Source of the DNA: Mycteria americana | Taxonomy: Eukaryota; Chordata; Aves; Ciconiiformes; Ciconiidae | Reading direction: 5' to 3' | Assembly (NCBI RefSeq): GCF_035582795.1 | Contig: NC_134371.1 | Location: 51,253,001-51,317,000, forward strand | Length of the DNA stretch: 64,000 bases | Shown: in pieces, positions 52,401 through 62,414 of the stretch | Numbering within the stretch: position 1 is the first letter of the stretch | How the letters are laid out: every line of letters starts with the position of its first letter | The notes under the pieces: generated by a model | What the model saw: only the letters and a program-made list of their open reading frames with translations | Databases searched by the model: none | Told to the model about the DNA's origin: nothing | Translations under genes and position numbers: made by a program

Positions 52401-55400
52401 ACAGCATATGTCTTCTAGCATCCTGTGAAGAATAAAAAAGCAGAAATCACTGCAGGAGTATTCAGCAGCTTCTCTTTAATTTCAAGCATTTGGGAAGCAC
52501 GTAAGTGCTTTATTAGGTTAGACCTCTACAACATTACTGAATTAGGCTAGTGGGACTGGGCTTGTGCATCTTCAACCCATAAACCTCAGATATTTTGCAA
52601 TATAAAATGGCTAGCTGGAATATACTAACAGCTTCAGAGAAAGACCTAACACAAGTTTGTTTAAACCTCATAGGAATTAGAAGGAAGATGGACAGACAAT
52701 GAGAATTAGAATTCAGACACACTGAAATGCTTTGCTTTTGCAAAGGCTGTCTTGTAGACTTTTGGTTGTCCTCATGCCTATATTTGTAAATTGATGATGT
52801 ATATGTTGCTCTGACAAATACTGAAAACTAAACTGTCCCTTGTTTGACTAGCAGAACAAATGTTAGTTTTCCCCATAGTTTATAGATACAGCAGCAGCAG
52901 GTTAAAGCATTATGTTCAAGCAAAAGCAAGACCCATTTCACCCTTCACCAGTGAAGCAAAACCATGCTTCATATTAGGATGAGCATGAGATTCCTTCTGT
53001 TTTAATTCATACTGAGCTTTCTGAAGGAGAGTTTAATTACTTGCTTTTGTGTAGCTCAAAAGAGACTGAGCAAAAGTACAGAGCTTTTCAACCATATGAA
53101 GGAAACACCATTGTTAGAAGAATATGCCACTAAGCTATGTGGAGTATCTGGATGCTCTCATCATACCACAGCAACACAGTTTTATTTTTTAGAAGTTTGA
53201 GAGTCATCTGAAGAAATGGTAGACAAGAGCACTAGAGCAATAATTCACCAAAACCAGTTTTTATTTGTTGAGGCACTATTCATTTAACATTTAGAGATGC
53301 TTCCGAACAGGAATAAAGTTCTGTATTAAGAAAAACAAATGACTATAAAAATCTTTTGAATACTGATTCTTGGTGCTAAACCTTAGAATGAACAATTGCA
53401 AGTGGCGCTATCGGAGAGATTATAACAGTCATGCACATTGAGTACTAACGCTTACTTGCTCCTGAAGCTTTGCAAGGTGCACGGTTCTCTCCTGTTGAGA
53501 GTCTTCAAGTGACTTTTCTTCTGAAGAGTCATCATTACTGCTCTCATTGGAATAAGCTTCTGTCATTTCTCTTACAGGCTGTGGCAGAGGAACACTTACA
53601 ACAGGTTCATCAGGAATTTTGGCAAAGTGCATCTCAAAAACATCCTAAAGAGTTAGTTTTGGGAACAGCAGAGAGGTCAGCAGGCTTTTCAGATTTCTAA
53701 AAGCATTATGCAGTTGCTGCTTGTTTTCTAGAACTACACAGCAACATAGTAGTTCGTAACACTAGTAGATGCTACATCAGGGCATGAGATGACCACAAAG
53801 GAATCTTATAGTCCTACTCTTTTTCAAGTCCGACTTAAGTGATAACTCACCTGAAGTCTTCTTGCCATAGCAACTATTTCATGGTCTGGAGAATTATTTT
53901 TGTAGCAGCTCATGAACATTAATCTAACATCCGTAGCAAATTCTTGTATATCTCTATATTCAGAATTATCCATTTTCTTCTAGAGGAAAGGAAAATTAAT
54001 GCACATTTAGGGCTTAATATTAGAGAGCATCACCACGAACTGGCAGAAAGAGGAGGAACAAGAATTTTGACATGCAGCATCATGTTCAGATTGTATCAAG
54101 ACAGTAAATATTGTAAGAACCATTATGGAAAGATGCTTCTCATTTCCACATTGTCCTTTTAACAAAGTAAGAGAATTTCCTCTTTTAAACACATTTCCTA
54201 ACTGCAATTACTGTAAAGACTTTGTAGTACTAGTTTCAGCACTAGGTCAAGACAACAATGTTTGGGTGATTTTATTTGGTCATGTACTCAGCACTTGTTT
54301 TTGATTCCAAGCATGGTATTTATACAAAGCCTATTCCATAATTGTTTGAGTCAAAGTAATGGACTAGAAATTGGGAAATAACCTTTATATTGTGCAAGCC
54401 AGTTTAAGATAATTCAATAGACTACTGAAATTCAACCCTCCCCACAAAAGTGGGTCTTAACTTGGCTAAGTACTTCAATCTCAGACAGATGTGCCCAGTA
54501 TTCACAAAGCACTGGCCACGTATCTCCATCTAGAAGGGTTTCTTTTCACAGAAAATGTGAAAGGTGTCACAAATATTCAGTGTTGAGGTTCCAGGGCACT
54601 TCTCCAAGGATAATGGGATTCGGAAAGAAGCAGAAGTTGACATTACAGAATTGCATTTTGTTTTATAGTGCATTAGCAACAGCATTGTGTATACAGACTG
54701 AAAGGTATTTAACATGCAGCCTGCTTGGAAGTGCTTCATGGAGATGGTAATTCCCTCACTACTTATATTAGCTTGTTCAACAGTTAAGTAGATTAGCCAC
54801 TATGCACATAGTCACAATTAGAGACTTAGAAGACTTTCTTCAGCAAGCTGTGGCTTAGTTGGTTGAGAGAGATAGGTGTATATGGTTTCTATGCCCATTA
54901 TTTCTTTCAAAGGAGAAGCAGCTTTCATGACAGCTTTTCAGCTAACACTATTAAAATCTAGTCATTACACAAGTTATTCAAGCAAATACACAAATAGTCC
55001 AACTCCCTCTGAAACATACTTACTTTAATGGTTCCCAGGTCTATAGGACATTTGGTGATCCCTTGGTTCTCACCAAGTGAGAAAGGTGCAACATCTACAG
55101 GTTTTAAGAAAGGCCACGCATATGCTGCATGTTTCTTTGAAAACATTTCTTTAAGTATTTCATTACAATGTTTTAGTTGTTCTGACAACTGAATCTTTTT
55201 AAGAATTTCAGGTGACTGTTGAGAATCTGGCAAGTATCTCTTCAGAAGCTTATTTGGTATCATACATTCATTTTCACCTCTGCATGCTTTAACAGTTTTT
55301 CTTTCATTAAATGTTGCAGAAGATTCACCACTTGCTGTGAATATTGAAGTAGCAGGAGTTGTAGTGTCAGCCTTCCTTTTCACACCTTTTTTTGCCTAGG

Positions 55401-58400
55401 AAAAGAAAATTTTACAGTCTAAAATACAGGTGTCCAGAACAGCGAGAGAATGGTCAGCTTTCGGTCTACACACACACACAAAATCTAAAAAGTCAGAACT
55501 TTTACAGCTATTGAAAGCAGAGCAGAATGGGGCACTTCCACAGGTTTAGACTGAAAACCTACAAGGCATTACAGGATCAGCACACCAAGCTCAATCTTTG
55601 ATGTAAAGGAAAGAACAAGGTGTACTGCAGGTCAGGTTGTGCTCAGTTTTTAGCCATTTCAGAAGACTCCAAGAAGCTGGTAGGTTATGAAGTTACCACG
55701 AGATGACTGCCATGGGAAGGGGAAAAATTACTGCAATTCATTTTAAGCCTGATTGAGGGCTTTATGTACAAGGTTTATCTCTATTTTTCTTTAAGCTGGG
55801 TGGTATTTGGTTTGCAAGTGATACAATGTGTGCTTTGTCATCAGTGTTCAGACTCTTCAGTAAAGTGTAAATATACACTGTAGGAAAGCCTGACACATGT
55901 GCCTATTCCTCACTGGAAGAGCAAAACCAAAACTAAGTCAATACAAGAGTGTTTATCTGATGAAAATGTCAGATGTTCACATACAGTTCAGATTGCAGTT
56001 AACAAGAATTTGCTTTTGTGAGCTACAAACACCTTCCAGGCTAGTTACACGATGTTTAAGCAAAAATGCTATTTTTGGGGAATCAAGCATTTGATTTACG
56101 TTGAAAACATGAGAAGTTACATAGAACTTAGAAAAGAGATTTATTTTAATACTAAAACTATTATCTACACCTCAAGGAAAGAACAGTTTCTACACCAAAG
56201 TGAAGCCTGCAGAAGTATAGTAGTACACTTCAAGAATGACCATCTTAAAATTCACTTTGTTTCTTTGAGAACAACATTTTAAAACCACATTTATAAGAAA
56301 AGATGTACCAAGCAGTCATCCCAGTTTCTGCTTAGTTTCTAGAATTAGTACTGGCCCAGTTATTTAGCAGAGACCTAGAAGATTTAATAGAGATCTCTTA
56401 CTATCTTCTATCACAATAGAAGTTTTGAAAAGATATTGCAATAAGCACGGCCCCTGTGGTTTTGCTGTTAGTGCCTGAAGCAGCAATTTCAATACCTTTC
56501 TTTCCAAACGTTATTTGAGGAAACTTACTTTTGTTATAGGGACTGCGGTTGGCATTAAAGCAGTCAGCTGAGCTGCAGACAAAGGAGCTAGTGTAACCTG
56601 ATGTAGCTCTTGAGTCCTCACTGGAGGCTGCGCACTGCTTTCAGCTTGTTTCTGCATTGTGCTTTGGTCGTTTGAAGTCCCAGGGTTGGGCTGCTGTGTT
56701 TCTGGTCATTTTAAAACAGAAAGTTTTAAAGTTAGGTCTTAAATGTTGCAGTTAATTTCTTCCGTGATCAATTTGAAGAGTTGTCCACAGAACCACTCTT
56801 CCTCACCCAAACTATACAAATAAATACAAGCAAGAGCATTGTTACATATAGCAACATTGGTATCCTCCTCTACTCAGCACCATTAGTACCTCAGCTAGAA
56901 CACTGTACCAAGTTATGCGCATTTGGCTTCAAGGAAGCTGTGGCTTAACCTCAGAGGGAAGATTAAAGAGACACCACACTAAAACCTGTACATTGTAAAA
57001 ACATTCTTGCCAAGAGAATCAAGTTGTTTTCTACATACATGTAAAGAGCAAGCAGCAAAGGGTGCATCAAACTGCATCATGAAGGTTCAAGTTCCCCAAG
57101 CACAGTTAGGACGTGCACATATTGCTTAGCAATATTACAGATATCCATCACTGATTTGAGAACAGTTTAGACCAATGTTTTTCTGTATTTGATTTGGCTG
57201 GTTAGATTACTAGTGTCTTTTCCAGGTCTGTGATTCTGTTTAATTCCCATAGGTGTTCACACCTATTAGTTTATATAGCACAACACTGAGTAACACTATG
57301 ACATTCTCTGAAATGGAAGTCAGTTGCCTTTTTTTAAAAAAAAAAAAAAGGGAAATAAGCTATGTGTATACATCTGTCTAAAGCCAGTCTGCCAAAGACA
57401 GGACAGAAATATTTCCTTGATTATAGCAGTGTGCTCTACTATCCAATTCAAAAAGTACTGCTTAGAACATTTCAAAATTTGTACAAGCTGCCTGTTTTTG
57501 TGTGCAAAGGGAATGAGGGGACTTAAACAGCATTAATACCAGCAAGATGGTGTTACAAAAGCATCTCAACAAATTGTTGCAGTCATTTGAGAACTGAAGA
57601 GCTAACTCAGCTTCCAACATACTTCTCAACAGAAATCTTTTCTGGGAGTCACTTCTACCTGTTCAACCAACATATTCTGCCAAGGCAATGAATTGCTTGA
57701 GATTTTACTCAAATAAGCTAGTAAGAGCAGGAAGCCAGCTGAGTATCCTCCTCTTCCTCCTAACTCCCTGAAAATTCTTGTGAAAGGACCAAGAAACCCA
57801 CTGCTTTTTCCATATCCATCTACCAGATCACTGAAAAGGTAGTGTTGCTCCTCAAATATACCTTGAGAAAGCCACAGAGATCTATCAAACTGTCATACCA
57901 TTTTGAAGAAACATTTGTTTCAGATACTACCAGCAACAAGGACCACCACACCACAAACAGCAGTAAGAAGCAGCAAATGAAGTCATCAGGAGACCCTGAA
58001 GAGCTGTATAGTTGCATAGCTAACTAATAAGAGCATCTGCTAAGTGACCCAGTAAGAACTGAGCTAGCTAAGATCACTGCTCCATGGCTGTCAGAAGGGA
58101 AATAAGAGGTATCAGGGTGAAGAAGTGTTGCAGCTCTTTCAAGACATAGCTAATATTTCCCCAACAACTGACAGCAGTACCTCTGGGCCAACTGGGAAGA
58201 CTACCTTGGAGGTCTCCAAATTAACCCATTGAGATGCACATGTGATTCCAGGCACTGCATAGTCTTACTTCTATCAATATAAATATTTATTCTTTGGCAA
58301 TGTTGAGAGCTTAGATGTAGAAATGAGCACTTTGTGCAAGTGAAACAGGTTATAAGAGCAATTAAAAACACATAGGAAGTCAGTGATGAGTAATACGTTG

Positions 58401-61400
58401 CAGCTAACCACCTGTCCCCTTGCAATTAGGCTTCCCAATGTCACTTCAACCACTTCCTAAGTAATTTCCTCATAAGTTTGAGATACTATCCTGGTTTCAG
58501 CTGAGATAGAGTTCTGATTCTCTCCCCCATCCCACCGCGGGGGAGTGAGCGAGCAGCTGTGTGGTGCTTAGTTGCTGGCTGGGCTTAAACCACAACAGAT
58601 GTCTTGACTGAATTGTCCTTTTTGTGGGCAAGAGCACTGCATTTCACCAGAAGTTTGCCTGGGAAGCTATGCTGTTACACTACTGATGAAGTTGTTAATT
58701 CTGATTTTTACTCCCTCTTAAACACACTTCATTAGTAGAAAATAGGAAATTTAGCTAGTACCTATAAAAAAAATTCTGGCTGCACTGAATCTGCTAAAGC
58801 CTTAGAGCAATGTTGTTACTTGTCTGATATGTTCTGGGAAGAGTGGAGAACACCCCAACTGTTCCAGGGTTGAGTTGTGACAAGCTACGGAGGATTCCCT
58901 GTTTCCAGCTTTTGCTTGTTTAATATGTTAACAATTCAGCATAATACAGGCCTTACCTTCTGGCTTCTTTTCTTTTCTCTTTCCTTTGTTGAGAATCACT
59001 AGTCTTTCTTCTGGTGGCATTTGGGCTATTTTCTGCATAAACACTTTTTCTAGTTCTTGGGCCATAAACACAATGTCATCACCAGGCTGCAAAATATAGT
59101 CAGTAACATTCAGAGTAAAGGAGAGGCTGCAGTAATGGAGGGCTACCTTGTAAAATAAACAGCCTACAGAATCCTGCTCCAACAGATTGAAACAAGCCAC
59201 CAGTACCAGAGAGGTCTAAGTCCTTGCCATCCCTGCACCCCCAGCTCACTTTAATACAAGTTGCTTCATTACTGAAATACTCTCTCCCCCACCGTCCCAT
59301 TGCTTTATATCGACACACTTCCCACAGCACAGGGAAAAGGAGGCAGATCTGTAACTCCCTTATTCATTCCTATGTTCCAAAGAAAGCTGTTGAAGCTTAA
59401 AGCTACTAAGACATAGCCAATAAACATCCAAGTGCAAGGAGATGCTCACACTTCAAGTCAGGTTATTAAACTTGTTAGAGGAGTGGAGCATGGCTCAGGG
59501 TTGCTCGCCTTAAAGTTGTATTGCAGTTACACGGTGCTTGCTGTTCATGAGCTCTGCAACTAAAACCCAGAGATTTTGCAGGCAGAATCCTTGTGCAGAA
59601 AAGACTATGCACCCAGTTGCTGTAACAGCAGGCTAGACTTTGCTTACATGCCCTCAGTCAATCCTAGCAACAAAGCCCCCCCACCTTTCAGAGAAGATAG
59701 TTTCAAAAAATCATGAAGACATTGACCAATTTAGTGCAGGCTCTAAAAACCATTTGCTTGTTTTAGACTCGTTTGTATCATTCAGTAGAATTGGTTACTG
59801 GTAAGAGGTTGTGTTTTGCATACCTTGTTATATATGTAGCAGTTCAAGAACATAGTTTTAAAGTCTTCAATGCATTCTGCAGCTTTTGTGTAGTAATTGT
59901 GTTCCAGACGCTTTTTAATGGTGCTCAAGTCCATAGGTTTCTTTATAATACTGTAATAATCCTGTGGTTTTGAAAGAGCTAGTCACACAACAGATTTCTT
60001 TAATATTAGGACATGAAGATTCTTACACATTTAGTTATCAAAGTTAAATTGCAAGAGAGGAGAATTGCATTATGTTGGAAGGAATATTTTATTTAAAGGA
60101 AAACTTTCCCCTATAATCATAGGTACCATGGAAGTAAGTGTTCAGGAACTCTTCACCTCATATTTTCGCCTTGCTCTTTCATATAACATCCACCATTCAA
60201 AGCCCCAAAGTATATTTATTTCAATGGGATCCAGAGCTATACTGGTAGTAGTACTTATGAAAAGTATACGTACTTCTCATTTGTTATCTCAAAGCCATTT
60301 ACCTGAAGTAGCGCTGCAGTTTACAGAACAGGGGGAAAAGAAGCCAAAAGCAGACTTTGTCAAAGGCAAAGACTCAGTCACTGACAAAAAGAAGCCACCA
60401 AGTTCTCAGTTGCTGATCAAATACTTCTTCCCCTGGGTTATATTGGCTCTCCTCTCAGGATTAGTCTAGCGAAGATGTGGCAATACGACTGAAAGGCAGC
60501 TGGAATGTGAACTATTGTGGTTATTTTAGTAGCATGGCTAAAAGCTTGTGATTAAGAGCATGAGGCCAATTCCCTGCTGGTGCATTTAAGAAATCAGAGC
60601 AGGAATATCCCCACTAAGTTCACATATACGTTGTAATTGTGTGAAGTTACTAGTACTTCAAGAGCCTTCTAAAGCTGTCCTAACAATCTGGTTTAGTGAA
60701 ACAAAAAAGCTAAATACATCATAGTGCAGACTGTTAAATTTACCAAAACAAACCCAAGAAAACTTAAATAATGCAGCTAATAATTAAGTATTGTCCATTC
60801 TGCATCTTTTAACACCTGGAGGAGAGAGGCAAAGGAGGCAAATACCTTCATTGTCCTTGCCATGGAGCCAGAGGTTTGCTTGTTATTGTGCAGCAGTTGA
60901 ACTAACACATACTTTTAGAAGTCAAGTGGCTGCTTAGAAATCCAGAGAGGCAGAACTGGCCCGAGGCCAGCTGCAAATGTTGCTACAACTCTGATTGAAT
61001 GACCCTTCATATTAACCTTACGTGACAGTTCCTTCCAAGAAGGAAAAAAGGGTAAGGAAAGACACAGAAAGACAGTCACTTTGACTGTGCTTTTGGACAA
61101 ACTGACCAAATGAGTTTGTCACAAGAAACAGCTGCAGATAAAGGCTTTTGTCTGCTCTAAACAGAAGCAATGATTTTGTAGAATTAGTCTTGAAAATTTG
61201 AGAACCAAATACAATTGCTTAAGCTGGGGGGGCAGGGAAGAACTGAAGGAAATGTACCATGGTTTTATTTAACACCTTTCTACTCATCTACCAAGAGCAG
61301 TATCTTCCAGGTCATTTGAAATAGCAGTGTGTGAATAACCAATGTTTTCATTTGACTGAAAAAGCTGGGCTGATCCAAAACTGGAGTCTAAAGATACCCA

Positions 61401-62362
61401 AATTAAGACAATTTGTCACAAGACATTGTATTCATTCATTTTGTTGCAATTAAATTGTAACATAAGTAAAACCCACAAGGCAATACAGAACAAGAATTTA
61501 AGCATCAGATCTTCTACTTCCTAGAAGAATGTTCTACCACTGTAGTATGATGAGAACACCATATCTCTTTTTTCTTCCCTGTTTTTGCAGGGACATTTAA
61601 TTCCTCTAGAAACTTCAGAGCAAGATGCCAAAGTTGATTTGAAATTCAGAAGTACTACAAGTGTAATTACTTCTATGCATCAAACTGGGTCCAGATTTGC
61701 CTATTTACTTTAGGGTCAATCAGATCTGCTTTTCCATCATAAAGTATCTGACATTGAAAGAGGCTAGCTGCCTCCTATTAAAAATAAAAAACTCAAAGGC
61801 AAAAGAAAGTACTCATCATATGCAGTGTTAAGAAATATGGCTAAACCAGCAGGGAGGCATAAAGAAGACAAGACAGAATACCAACATCCAGAAACTCAGA
61901 GAGACCTGTCTAAGCATTCTTATTATCCCTTAGAAATATTGATTTACTACAGTCTCAGATCACAAAGCAAATGAACAAAGATGCAGCATTTAGTATGAAC
62001 CAAAGACAAACCACAGTTTTCTTGCAAACTTGGATTAATGAAAGCAGTTCATGTGCAAAAGTAGTCTTCCATGATCTGTTGCATCAGAAAAAAATATTTT
62101 AAACTAACATTAATTTGCAAGTCTTGTAATACTTTACATATTAATACTCCAATTCCAAAATGGTTCTTACAGGAAGATTCAGTGCTGCTGCATCTACAGG
62201 CTGATGAAACGGCCAGGAAAAGTTGTGTCTCCACATCGCTTTCATGACCACCCTCTGTAAGTACTGAAGCTGGTTTGTTTGACAACCACTATTCTTGTTA
62301 TTTATATATTCTGGTGGAGGAGGGTTAATAATAACAGAATGGTGTTGACTTGCAACAGACAT
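37353..62362 (-). CDS. BRDT: BRDT, testis-type BET bromodomain protein (19 coding exons)
   Basis: BET-family reader of acetylated histones, known in mammals to act in spermatid chromatin remodelling and meiotic transcription. The rebuilt CDS is 3048 nt (1015 residues; human 947), all introns GT-AG and all phases consistent. Domains: BD1 about 27-135, with WPF 50-52, YY 66-67 and the acetyl-lysine-binding Asn109; a conserved basic segment [15 protein letters not shown] at 214-228; BD2 about 282-385, with WPF 305-307 and Asn364; a lysine-rich region 460-500; ET domain about 525-592; a Ser-rich stretch 640-682; a C-terminal motif [15 protein letters not shown] like the P-TEFb-interacting tail of BET proteins. 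BD2 is odd: the NYYD..KNPMD segment of its ZA loop is replaced by [11 protein letters not shown]. Flanking EPHX4 supports BRDT rather than BRD2/3/4. Confidence 0.95.
38157..38316 (-). CDS. BRDT: BRDT coding exon 18
   Basis: 160 nt. Acceptor TTAAAG|G, donor GCA|GTAAGT. Encodes a polar segment ending in [17 protein letters not shown], the basic helix that precedes the C-terminal motif in BET proteins. Confidence 0.93.
38317..39659 (-). other. BRDT intron 17
   Basis: 1.3 kb. Contains a long hairpin at 38593-38653 and an HNF1-like inverted repeat GTTAAC-ACT-GTTAAC at 39302-39316. No coding sequence. Confidence 0.65.
38593..38653 (-). ncRNA. Candidate long RNA hairpin in BRDT intron 17
   Basis: The core 38608-38620 pairs perfectly (13 bp) with 38626-38638 over a 5-nt loop. 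On the minus strand (BRDT sense), pairing continues outward for 12 more pairs, three of them G-U, then a U-U mismatch and about three further pairs. On the plus strand those wobbles are A-C mismatches. It could be a miRNA-like precursor, a structured intron element or a remnant of a palindromic transposon. The loop is short for a classical pre-miRNA. Confidence 0.4.
39660..39862 (-). CDS. BRDT: BRDT coding exon 17
   Basis: 203 nt. Acceptor CTTCAG|GAT, donor AGAG|GTTTGT. Encodes [20 protein letters not shown], then [17 protein letters not shown], matching the conserved BET SWxSL ... FxQFRKAA region. Confidence 0.93.
39863..41153 (-). other. BRDT intron 16
   Basis: 1.3 kb of AT-rich sequence; nothing recognised. 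Confidence 0.6.
41154..41227 (-). CDS. BRDT: BRDT coding exon 16
   Basis: 74 nt. Acceptor CATCAG|GT, donor AAG|GTAAGT. Encodes [20 protein letters not shown] then LPRK. Confidence 0.82.
41228..45026 (-). other. BRDT intron 15
   Basis: 3.8 kb, the longest BRDT intron. Contains the CCCCT microsatellite at 41583-41610 and a T/A homopolymer palindrome at about 41705-41730; otherwise nothing recognised. Confidence 0.65.
41583..41610. repeat. (CCCCT)n microsatellite, G-rich on the BRDT strand
   Basis: Five and a half copies of CCCCT. Reads as GGGGA repeats on the minus (BRDT sense) strand, with more than four G-runs and one-base loops, so a G-quadruplex is possible in nascent RNA. Confidence 0.9.
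45027..45168 (-). CDS. BRDT: BRDT coding exon 15
   Basis: 142 nt. Acceptor TTCTAG|GTA, donor CAAA|GTATGT. Encodes [20 protein letters not shown] then a Lys-rich polar stretch. Confidence 0.82.
45169..47332 (-). other. BRDT introns 13-14
   Basis: Introns of 1.3 and 0.75 kb flanking exon 14 (46466-46578). No other feature seen. Confidence 0.6.
46466..46578 (-). CDS. BRDT: BRDT coding exon 14
   Basis: 113 nt. Acceptor TTCTCAG|GT, donor GAG|GTGAAT. Encodes [20 protein letters not shown] and a polar tail; supported by phase and open frame. Confidence 0.82.
47333..47504 (-). CDS. BRDT: BRDT coding exon 13 (Pro/Gln-rich)
   Basis: 172 nt. Acceptor TTTACAG|AGG, donor TCAG|GTAACG. Encodes a Ser/Gln/Pro-rich segment including [20 protein letters not shown]. 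Confidence 0.85.
48716..48783 (-). CDS. BRDT: BRDT coding exon 12
   Basis: 68 nt. Acceptor TTTACAG|TT, donor AAG|GTAAAC. Encodes [20 protein letters not shown] then LK. Short and poorly conserved; supported by phase on both sides. Confidence 0.8.
49703..49834 (-). CDS. BRDT: BRDT coding exon 11 (serine-rich)
   Basis: 132 nt. Acceptor TTGCAG|TT, donor TCAG|GTCAGA. Encodes [15 protein letters not shown] then a dense Ser/Asp/Glu region (SED type) ending SSDSSDSES. Confidence 0.92.
51402..51515 (-). CDS. BRDT: BRDT coding exon 10
   Basis: 114 nt. Acceptor CATGCAG|CT, donor AAGT|GTAATG, a weak donor chosen for phase. Encodes [20 protein letters not shown] and [17 protein letters not shown], conserved in BET proteins. 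Confidence 0.88.
51617..51909 (-). CDS. BRDT: BRDT coding exon 9 (ET domain)
   Basis: 293 nt. Acceptor TTGCAG|T, donor CGGG|GTATGT. Encodes [37 protein letters not shown] and [20 protein letters not shown]: a nearly consensus BET extraterminal domain, which recruits partners such as NSD3 and JMJD6 in other BETs. Confidence 0.96.
51987..52171 (-). CDS. BRDT: BRDT coding exon 8 (lysine-rich)
   Basis: 185 nt. Acceptor TGATAG|C, donor AACAT|GTACGT, chosen because it alone gives the phase exon 9 needs. Encodes [19 protein letters not shown] and a long Lys-rich stretch. Confidence 0.88.
53456..53644 (-). CDS. BRDT: BRDT coding exon 7 (post-BD2 acidic/serine)
   Basis: 189 nt. Acceptor CTTTAG|GAT, donor CAA|GTAAGC. 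Encodes [14 protein letters not shown], an acidic [14 protein letters not shown] segment and [11 protein letters not shown]. Confidence 0.93.
53851..53979 (-). CDS. BRDT: BRDT coding exon 6 (second half of BD2)
   Basis: 129 nt. Acceptor CCTCTAG|AAG, donor CAG|GTGAGT. Encodes [20 protein letters not shown] and [20 protein letters not shown]. The binding Asn364 is kept; the usual Tyr before it is Asn. Confidence 0.94.
55024..55395 (-). CDS. BRDT: BRDT coding exon 5 (basic motif, first half of BD2)
   Basis: 372 nt. Acceptor CCTAG|GCA, donor AAA|GTAAGT. Encodes [17 protein letters not shown], a variable linker, then [20 protein letters not shown] and [12 protein letters not shown]. The next segment, [20 protein letters not shown], departs strongly from the BET consensus. 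Confidence 0.94.
56529..56701 (-). CDS. BRDT: BRDT coding exon 4 (linker)
   Basis: 173 nt. Acceptor GACCAG|A, donor AAAA|GTAAGT. Encodes a Gln/Pro/Thr-rich BD1-BD2 linker ending [13 protein letters not shown]; the sequence is poorly conserved. Confidence 0.88.
58490..58597 (+). mobile_element. Internally deleted ERVL-type LTR fragment
   Basis: Begins CTGGTTTCAGCTGAGATAGA and ends GTGCTTAGTTGCTGGCTGGG followed by CTTAAACCACAACA. I recall these as the two ends of a common avian ERVL LTR, normally several hundred bp, here joined within about 108 bp. It is non-coding, with no internal viral sequence and no target duplication evident. Recognition is from memory of the family. Confidence 0.55.
58957..59086 (-). 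CDS. BRDT: BRDT coding exon 3 (BD1 end)
   Basis: 130 nt. Acceptor TTGCAG|CCT, donor GAAG|GTAAGG. Encodes [20 protein letters not shown], then AQMPPEER and a lysine-rich stretch. Confidence 0.94.
59087..59823 (-). other. BRDT intron 2
   Basis: 0.74 kb; nothing recognised. Confidence 0.6.
59824..59961 (-). CDS. BRDT: BRDT coding exon 2 (BD1)
   Basis: 138 nt, phase 0 both ends. Encodes [20 protein letters not shown] through CYIYNK, with the ZA-loop tyrosines and Asn109 of BD1. Confidence 0.95.
59962..62170 (-). other. BRDT intron 1 (between coding exons)
   Basis: 2.2 kb of AT-rich sequence. A 134-codon plus-strand ORF at 60065-60469 has no recognisable family and is probably chance. Confidence 0.6.
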
Positions 62363-62414
62363 TTTAGGAAGTTTGTATATCCACTTGTTCAAAGATCTTC
62401 ATTATACATCTAAC
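62171..62414 (-). CDS. BRDT: BRDT first coding exon (5' UTR + residues 1-64)
   Basis: Acceptor CCCCAG|GTTAG at 62416-62415. 52 nt of 5' UTR, then ATG at 62362-62360 opening [20 protein letters not shown]. Start chosen by match to the BET N-terminus; A at -3. Two short uORFs precede it. Donor CCT|GTAAGA. The coding part is 62171-62362. Confidence 0.92.
62364..62409 (-). promoter_or_regulatory. Two overlapping uORFs in BRDT 5' UTR
   Basis: uORF A spans 62409-62389 (6 codons, MYNEDL, stop). uORF B spans 62402-62364 (12 codons, [12 protein letters not shown], stop), ending one base before the main ATG. Both are out of frame with BRDT. Confidence 0.65.

Larger units (their letters stand above)
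52172..55023 (-). other. BRDT introns 5-7
   Basis: Introns of 1.3, 0.2 and 1.0 kb around exons 6 and 7. Nothing else recognised. Confidence 0.6.
55396..58956 (-). other. BRDT introns 3-4
   Basis: Introns of 1.1 and 2.3 kb around exon 4 (56529-56701). Contains a short CA microsatellite at about 55470 and the LTR-like fragment at 58490-58597. Confidence 0.6.

Noticed and set aside
55041-55073. In-frame 33-bp 'pseudo-intron' in BRDT BD2 (GTGAGA donor-like start, TATAG acceptor-like end) overlapping the odd ZA-loop segment
   Set aside because: Far shorter than any normal vertebrate intron, and its removal would shorten BD2 rather than restore the consensus. Kept only as a curiosity to check in RNA-seq.
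60065-60469. 134-codon plus-strand ORF in BRDT intron 1
   Set aside because: Antisense to BRDT, no domain, composition like its AT-rich surroundings.
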